NCBI RefSeq assembly: GCF_004664715.2
Contig: NC_051083.1
Location: forward strand, 94,579,920-94,643,919
DNA: 64,000 bases
Direction: 5' to 3'
Origin: Peromyscus leucopus
Lineage: Eukaryota; Chordata; Mammalia; Rodentia; Cricetidae
Shown here: piece by piece, positions 58,025 to 64,000 of the stretch
Position numbering within the stretch: the stretch's first letter is position 1
Layout: each line of letters begins with the position of its first letter
Translations under genes and position numbers: made by a program
Notes under the pieces: generated by a model
What the model was told of the DNA's origin: nothing
What the model saw: only the letters and a program-made list of their open reading frames with translations
The model's database searches: none

Positions 58025-59090
58025 ACAGAATAACATTTTATTTATTTTCTGTACTTTTTATTTTTTAAATATTATAATGTATTTACATCATTTCCCCTTC
58101 CCTTTCTTTCCCTCAACTCTCTTGCTTTCTCCAAAATTCGTAGCCACCTTTACTTAATTGTTTACTTCAATTGTTGATATATATTCCTAAGCATATAAAT
58201 ACAGCTTGTTCAGTCTACATAATGCTACTTGTATGTATATGATCTCAGTGTTGACCACTTGGTATTGGATGAATATTTAGAATGTAGTTAAGGATTAAGC
58301 TGATTTAGTAAAGTGGCACCTATAGGTTTGTCTCCAAGATTCATGACTTTACTAGCCCTAGAGATTTGGCTAGGTTTCCATTACCAGACAATATTTGTCT
58401 GGTTGAGTGAGTCTTAAATCCAATTTGAGAGTTGATTACTGCCAAGGTATGAGTGACACTATTGCAGCTTTAGGGTTATTGGGCCATGCTGGCCATTGTT
58501 GTGGTTCATATACATCTGTGGTAGTTTGAATGAGAATGGTTTCCCATATGCTCATATGTTACAATGCTTGGTCTCCAATTGGTAGAACTCTTTGGGAAGG
58601 ATTAGGAATTGTGGCCTTGTTGAAGGAGGTATGTCAATGGGGACAGGATTAGAGGTTTCAAAAAGCCCATACCATTTCAAATTTGCTCTCTATACCTTGT
58701 GCTTATATCTTGAGGTGTAAGCTCTCAGCTACTGCTTCAGGGCCATACTTGCCTGGTTGCTGCCATGCTCCCTTAAAAGCTCCCAATAAACTCTTCTATA
58801 AGTTGCCTTGGTGTTTTGCCTCAGCAATAGAAATGTAACTAAATCAGCATCACGACGGGGTAAAACTGTTGGTTGTTCTACTCCTTTGGAAGCTTGCATT
58901 GGCACCTCTGGTTTCATGAAAGCTAGTCCCCAAGGAGGAGGCTTTCAGGTCAGATTCACTTCAAGTCCTCTGGGCCCTGTGTCTGAAGTACATGGTGTCT
59001 TCAGCTATCGGGACTTACTTTCTATCTCTGGAGAGCATCCAGTGGCAATAGCAACAGCTTATTACGTTCTTGTAATCTCTTAGAAATCTC
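58025..59090 (-). mobile_element. L1 3' UTR, antisense, split by an MT-type LTR
   Basis: The left part, 58025-58511, includes 'tctccaagattcatgac', 'ccattaccagacaatatt' and 'gggccatgctggccattg'. The right part, 58852-59090, includes 'ggggtaaaactgttggttg' and 'gaaagctagtccccaagg'. It is the reverse of the family seen at 31771-32896. Confidence 0.75.
58512..58851 (+). mobile_element. MT-type MaLR solo LTR in L1, 5-bp TSD
   Basis: LTR 58517-58846 (330 bp), starting 'tgtggtagtttgaatgag' and ending 'gtaactaaatca'. Flanks acatc (58512-58516) and gcatc (58847-58851) match at 4 of 5, the ERVL-type TSD length. Confidence 0.85.
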
Positions 59091-59204
59091 TGAACAACAA
59101 ATTAGAATAAATAAAAATGCAATATTGTCATTTTAAATTTTCATTGTTCATATTAAATTTTCATTTAAACAAATTTTAAAGTATCTAATTTAATTTAGTT
59201 GAAT

Positions 59205-59365
59205 TGTGTATGCTCATGCTTGTGGATGCATGTACCATGAAATGTGTGTGGAGGTCAGAGTACACCTTGTACAAATCAGTCCATTGTGTGTGCTTCAGTG
59301 ATCAAAAGCAGGTAATCAGGCTTATCGGTAAGCTGCCTTTACATGCCTAGTTGCCTTGATGGCCT
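59205..59365 (-). mobile_element. B2/B3-superfamily SINE, antisense, decayed
   Basis: 'tgtggaggtcagagtacacc' and 'aggtaatcaggcttatcgg' with 'aagctgcctttacatgcc' read as reversed B3. Confidence 0.6.
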
Positions 59366-61449
59366 CACACTGGTGGTATGTTTTTACTGAGGAAGAAACT
59401 GAAGCAAGGAAAGGTAAGACGATTTGCTAGTACTGTGAGTACCCCTGAAGAGGAACAAAATAAACAACAAAAACACAAACAAACAAAAAAACAAACTCCT
59501 TCTCTTATGAATTGGGTTCTCTTTTGTTACATTTTTCCCAGTCAAGAAGGTTTCTGTTTCCTAGAGGGAACTTGACCATCTACCCTAACGAAAACAACAG
59601 TGCACTCCAGAAAAAAATGTCAATGTCAATAGATCAAATACCACTGGGGTTTGCACACATAATTTACTATAATTTAAATCAACTCTTCATCAAGAATTAC
59701 ACTCCTTCACACATGCTGATGTCTGTCTTTCAGACTTGTCCTTCAAGGAAGAAATGGAACTCTGGGAACACGGCAGCGGAGGAGCTGAGCTGTCAAGGGA
59801 GTCCACACTAGAGAGTGAAACAAAGATTCCAGAGAGGTCTGTCCATTTACCATAGCTTTGGCTGCTATTCTCAGGTTCGGAAGGAATCTCTCTTTCAGAA
59901 AGAGTCAGCCATCATGCATTGTATTATGACTGCCACATTTGTCTCTGGTATTGTTTCTCTAAAATCAAGAGTGAGTAGAAGCAATGAACAAATTCCATTT
60001 TACCAGTGCCCCACTGGGCTGGACATGTATGAAGGATGGATGGCCCCAGGATACCTGATCAGGCCTTGTATGGTGAGGTAACCCCAAGCAGGGAGGACAG
60101 AAGAAAATCCATTAAAAGCAGCTCCGAAACCCCACTTCAAACAATGGGGCCAGGCTGCAGGCAGCAGGGAAACAAGCAGCAGGCAGGCGGACCTGGCTGC
60201 AGCAATAAGGGAATGCAGGGGTGGTTGTTTTCTGAGCTCTGGGGGTGACCTCGGGGCTTGGAAGCTGAGTCTCAATCAGCCACCCTATCAGCACAGCTGC
60301 AATTGTAACTCAAAATCAGTCTCTATGTAGAGTGGTCTACGGAGTGGAAAGGGCCAGGACTGCCTCCCTGGTCTTTCCACCCCATCTGTACTCACAGATA
60401 ACGATCCCCATTAGTAGTATTATCTTCAAATGCGTGTGGGACATCAGCATAAATATAGCTAACATACCATTTCTGTGAATACAAATACAATTGCAGGACC
60501 TGTACAGAGAGGATAATAATCTATGATAGCTTTTCATTTTGTAAATGTATTTCCTTCACGGACAGCTATTTTTCAAAGAACATATCTGCATATAGGGAGA
60601 GAAAAACATGAAAGGCCCATATAGTCAAATGTCAGCCATGTTTGTCTCTAGATCTTGGAAGAACAATTGTCTTTAAAATCTATTTCCTTTCCTTTTCCTG
60701 TTTTGCTTGTATTTTCTATTTTCTAGAAATAAATATATTTTCCTTGGGCCATTTTAGAAGTTTTTTTTATGTTGCTGAAATTAAACAAAACAAGGTTTTG
60801 ACCTACCTTAGGAGTGTTTAAATTCACCCCCAAAGAAATCATTTGAGACAAGAAATTAGTATTTCTAAAGATAGAGCATGACACAACCTATTCATGTACC
60901 TATTGGTGCATGTGTGTGTGTGTGTAGGGGGGGGTTCTATAAATAAGGTCTAATAAACCCTTGGCAGGACTGAATACGATTAGTAGAGGCAGTCCTCAAC
61001 TCTAAAAGAAGAGTTGCCCAGAATTCTGATGGTACTGAAAGTCATAATCCTGGTGGATAATATATATATATATATAGCTTCACTGTCAGAATCTTATTTT
61101 GAAGCAATACTCAGGGCTTTGGTTGGTCATTCTCTGCAAGGATGGGAGTAGTAGCATACTAGATTCTCACACCAGCTCCAAGCACTACAGTGCCCACATC
61201 TCAGCATCTCTTGTGGTCACATGGAGAGCTTGCAGTGGGCCAAGGCTGGAGTATTTACACCGTGGAAATCAGGGAATGCTACAAAGCAAGGCTTGCCCTC
61301 CTCCCACAGAGAGCTGTTAATTGAATATGCAAGTACTGCCCCCCCGACACTTCTATTCAGCAGAGCTATTGTCTGATGCCCAAATGAGGGAGTGAAAAGT
61401 TTTATTTGTACCAAAGCAAAGTTGTATTGCTGTAAAAAGTGAAGAGGTT
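59366..61449. other. No recognised repeat; GC-richer patch at 60090-60260
   Basis: About 2 kb of unique sequence. The patch at 60090-60260 is richer in GC and in CAG/GCAGG words than its surroundings and is open on both strands for 70-91 codons (60000-60275). A short TG run joined to G8 is at 60908-60934, and a (TA)7 at 61063-61076. No gene could be supported. Confidence 0.45.
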
Positions 61450-61545
61450 GGAGCTAGCCCAAGTTTAGCTTTTGGCTTTGCCATTTGTGAGCCAGGGACT
61501 CTTACTCCCTGGCCTTGGCCTCCATTATTTCATCTCTACTTAGGA
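61450..61545 (+). mobile_element. MIR fragment
   Basis: 'ctttgccatttgtgagcc' and 'cctccattatttcatctc' are a decayed MIR core. Confidence 0.45.
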
Positions 61546-61589
61546 GAGAACAGGGACAAATTATTCTGAACTGGAGAGGCAAGTATTAT

Positions 61590-61815
61590 TAGGAGCTTAG
61601 ACTTTGGAGAAAGACAGGCTTTGCTTTAAATCTTGGCTCAGTATTTATGAGCATCTGTGTGACCTCAGGCTAGTTACCTAACCTCTCTGGGCCTCCATTC
61701 ACTCATCCGTAAAATAATAGTAATAATACCTTCATTATAGGGCTTTCATTAGGATTAGATGAGCTCATTCTTGGTAATCACAGTTCCAGACATCAATAAA
61801 TGTTTGTTATAATTA
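61590..61815 (+). mobile_element. MIR SINE, near complete
   Basis: 'ctttaaatcttggctcag', 'gtgtgacctcaggctagtta', 'cctctctgggcctccattc', 'taaaataatagtaataatac' and 'catcaataaatgtttgtta' cover nearly the full MIR including its tail, the best preserved MIR of the window. Confidence 0.88.
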
Positions 61816-62324
61816 TTAAACCTGTTCCTGCTTGTTCTTGACACATAATGTCATAGAACCATGAGGTGAAACCTGGTTTGCTACAATATCTGTAGGACAC
61901 TACCTGGGCTCTGCTAGGGAAACATTTAAAGCTATTACAGGTAAATCAACATTTGACATAGCTGGAAAGCATGTCATGCAACATAAATATACAGAATATA
62001 AGGGGCTGGGTGAAGCCTAAGAAATAAAGTTTGACAGACTAGGCCTTTTATTCACTTATTTTTATCTAATGCTCATGCTCCTTGGGTGAGCCATGTGTTT
62101 ATTTTGTTTGTTTTGTTTTATTTCCTTTCTCAGATGTAGACATTGGGGTTCTGAGATATTAGCTATCTTTTTCAAAGACCAGCAGCTGTTAATTTGCAGA
62201 GCCAAAAGTCTGTTCCAAAAGAGACCAGACAGATACCACTGAAGGGATTGAGAAACAGTATTTTTTCAGGAGACAAACACTACGGAAATTCAGACTCACT
62301 TGATTAAACAAAAGGTGGGAATCT
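61816..62324. other. No recognised feature
   Basis: Unique-looking sequence with no named repeat. Confidence 0.4.
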
Positions 62325-62515
62325 GGGTTTGGTGACAGCGCACGCACGCACGCACACACTCATTTTTTCCAGCATTCTAGAATCCTGAGACAGGTGGACT
62401 TCTGAGAGTTTCAGCACTGCCTGTCCTACAGAGGGGTTACACAGCAAGACAAAGACTATTGCAGAAAACCAAAACCAAACCAATCCAAACTATCCAACCA
62501 ACCAACCAAACAAAC
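62325..62515 (+). mobile_element. B1-like SINE, decayed, with ACGC run and CCAAA-rich tail
   Basis: 'gggtttggtgacagcgc', an ACGC tract at 62340-62358, 'gcattctagaatcctgagac' and 'cagcaagacaaagac' outline a diverged B1 followed by CCAAA repeats. Confidence 0.5.
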
Positions 62516-62526
62516 CTCTCTCCTGT

Positions 62527-62740
62527 TAGCCAGAGTGTAGCTCAGTGGTAGAGTGTTTGCTTAACATGCCCTGGGGTTGGTGTTGACCATTGTAAAACAG
62601 AAACTAACAAATCAACCAAACAGCCAGATGTGGAGGTCCACACCTGCAATCCCAACACTCTCTAGGCTCAAAAAAGGGAATTATGAGTTCAAGGCCAGCC
62701 TGGCTACATGTCAAAAGCTTTCTGAGAAATAAAGTTTTAA
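62527..62740 (+). mobile_element. ID-like part followed by B1/B4-like part
   Basis: The tRNA-like 'gtgtagctcagtggtagagt' comes first, then 'cagatgtggaggtccacacc' and 'gagttcaaggccagcctgg'. The order is the reverse of a standard B4, so these may be two neighbouring SINEs. Confidence 0.6.
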
Positions 62741-62949
62741 AAAGCAAGCAGAAAAAAATAGCTAAAAAGGAATCCTGCAACAAAAATAGTATCGTAGTAG
62801 GCATAAAGTTGCAGGCTGCTCTTGATAAATCTGGTAATTCTGTATAAAAGTTAATCCAAATCAAGAATGTTTTTGAAAATTCAGTTTCATCTTTTCCTAA
62901 ATCCTTTTGGATGGGACCTTACCTTTCCTAAACAGTCTTGTTGAAATTG

Positions 62950-63115
62950 GATCCCTGAGCCAGCATCATCACCATGATTTAGAAACTTGTGAGAAATTCA
63001 ACTTCAAGGGTCCCCTATCTCAGACCCACTGAATCAGGAAGCCCATCAGAACCACTCTGCCCAACCCAGGGTCCAGCAGGGCTACTAAGGCATGCTACCA
63101 TTTGAGAAGCCCACT
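62950..63115 (-). mobile_element. MER5-like hAT-Charlie element
   Basis: 'gccagcatcatcaccatg', 'ctcagacccactgaatcagg', 'catgctaccatttgagaag' match a MER5-type element in the orientation opposite to 55235-55405. Confidence 0.55.
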
Positions 63116-64000
63116 TGTAGTGGGTAGACGGAATTAATGAAAGTCACACTCAATTCAGATATCTACAGAAAATGTTCTCTGTAAATACGTTGCCTTGACA
63201 TGTTTATGGGTGGTGACAATATAATTGAATATTTAAAACACTCTTACTTCAAGGAAGACTTAACTCATCTTTCCATAACTAACAACTACATTTTACAGAA
63301 GACTGAGTTCCATGTTTCATTACTACATAGGCACTTGTAATTGCAAAGCAAAACTCTTTCAAAAAAATGATAAATGATCTTTGAAGGATCTTACTTAGTA
63401 TGGACTATGGACTCCATTTCTCGTCTGAGGGCAGTGGACAGTAGTGAGGATGCCTAGTTGACTGTCAAAATAAAACCTTGCTTCTCAAGAGCCAGAAGTC
63501 AGGTTTAGCCAGCACTAAGCAGGGAAGTTTTGCTTCTACAACTGAGCCTGGGCAAAGACAGGCAATCATTATGAAATGGCTTCTGTCCTGGCACTGAATT
63601 GTGTTTTCTTTCCACAGTGAATTCTGCCCGAGCCAAGCTGAACCTCAGAGTTCCCCAGTCAGATCTCAGGCATGTATGCTAGCACCTTGATTTTGCTTCA
63701 TTTCAAGTCATGCCACTGCTGTCCCCAAAGAACTGTGCCCTATCAGCAATTTCCCTTTCATTCCCAAAGGGAAAGGAAATGAGTTTCTGATCTGCAAAGA
63801 CAGAAATGTTGACAAGGGCTGTTTCCAAGGATCAGATGTTCTTTGCTTCTCTTCATAATTACCTGCATTTTCTGAGTTTGAAATGAATTATTTTAGCAAT
63901 AATTTTATTTATTATTAAATAAAATTAGTTTTGATGTTTAATATGGAAATTTAAGTTAAAAGCAGAAAACATAGGCTGTAGTTTGTATCTGTGTGTATGT
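63116..64000. other. No recognised feature; possible splice-acceptor-like site at 63601-63617
   Basis: Unique sequence to the window end. A pyrimidine-rich tract ending in CAG at 63617 resembles a 3' splice site, but no open frame, donor site or family resemblance supports an exon. Confidence 0.35.

Noticed and set aside
62527..62590. tRNA-Ala-like stretch
   Set aside because: It is the ID-like part of a SINE and the 3' half of a tRNA is not present.
1..64000. CRISPR array, bacterial operon, phage or integrative element
   Set aside because: No regularly spaced direct repeats, no long dense coding frames and no bacterial gene signals; the SINE/LINE/LTR content is that of a rodent nuclear genome.

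Overview
This window looks like nuclear DNA from a muroid rodent, most likely a cricetid (deer mouse, vole or hamster group). The evidence is the repeat content. B1 SINEs end in the 'ccaggaaaggcgcaaagc' variant. B2/B3-type, B4 and ID SINEs, L1 copies with G-rich rodent 3' UTRs, MaLR (MT/ORR1-like) LTRs, ERVK-like LTRs with 6-bp target-site duplications (TSDs) and two URR1-like hAT elements are also present. Repeat names come from memory of consensus sequences; no database search was run, so subfamily names are tentative while boundaries supported by TSDs are firm. I found no supportable protein-coding gene, tRNA, rRNA, CRISPR array or bacterial feature. The longest open frames are short and are either fragments of L1 ORF2, antisense to repeats, or within what chance gives at this size. 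The window reads as intergenic or deep intronic DNA.

Layout. 1-6.8 kb is mostly unique sequence with one CA microsatellite, a SINE, a MIR and an LTR. 6.8-9.9 kb holds a B4 element, a B1 and two 3'-end L1 copies, one bracketed by a 14-bp TSD. 10-16.4 kb carries old MIR/L2 pieces, a URR1 element inside an L2, an old L1, microsatellites and an MT-type LTR. 17.6-26.2 kb is a composite: an old plus-strand L1 whose ORF2 is split between about 19.13 and 23.06 kb by a B1, a non-coding LTR-retrotransposon, a solo LTR and a young minus-strand L1 tail; its 3' UTR is split again by a second young L1 tail. 27.6-30.1 kb is another old L1 interrupted by MaLR LTRs, one nested in another.

30.8-33.4 kb is a minus-strand L1 interrupted by a plus-strand L1 tail and followed by a B1 with a 17-bp TSD. 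34.5-38.4 kb has MIRs, an old L1 with two MaLR-derived insertions (one apparently retroposed by L1 machinery) and two B1s with exact TSDs. 38.4-40.8 kb is unique. 40.9-43.7 kb is minus-strand L1 with an LTR inside an ID SINE inside L1. 45-48.9 kb has an L1 3' UTR, opposed L2 copies, B4, B3 and B1. 49.4-51.3 kb has two solo LTRs of one family in opposite orientation and a complete URR1. 51.5-59.4 kb is a mix of B2, possible ERV LTR fragments, L1 tails, MER5-like, B1 and a TSD-bracketed MT-type LTR. 59.4-64 kb is mostly unique, with MIR, B4/ID and MER5-like pieces.

Nothing here works together as a gene system. The value of the window is a readable insertion history. TSDs give relative order at many points, and three features deserve follow-up: an LTR family that carries B1-derived blocks upstream of its TATA box, an MT LTR fragment with the marks of L1-mediated retroposition, and an LTR-retrotransposon with discordant LTRs.
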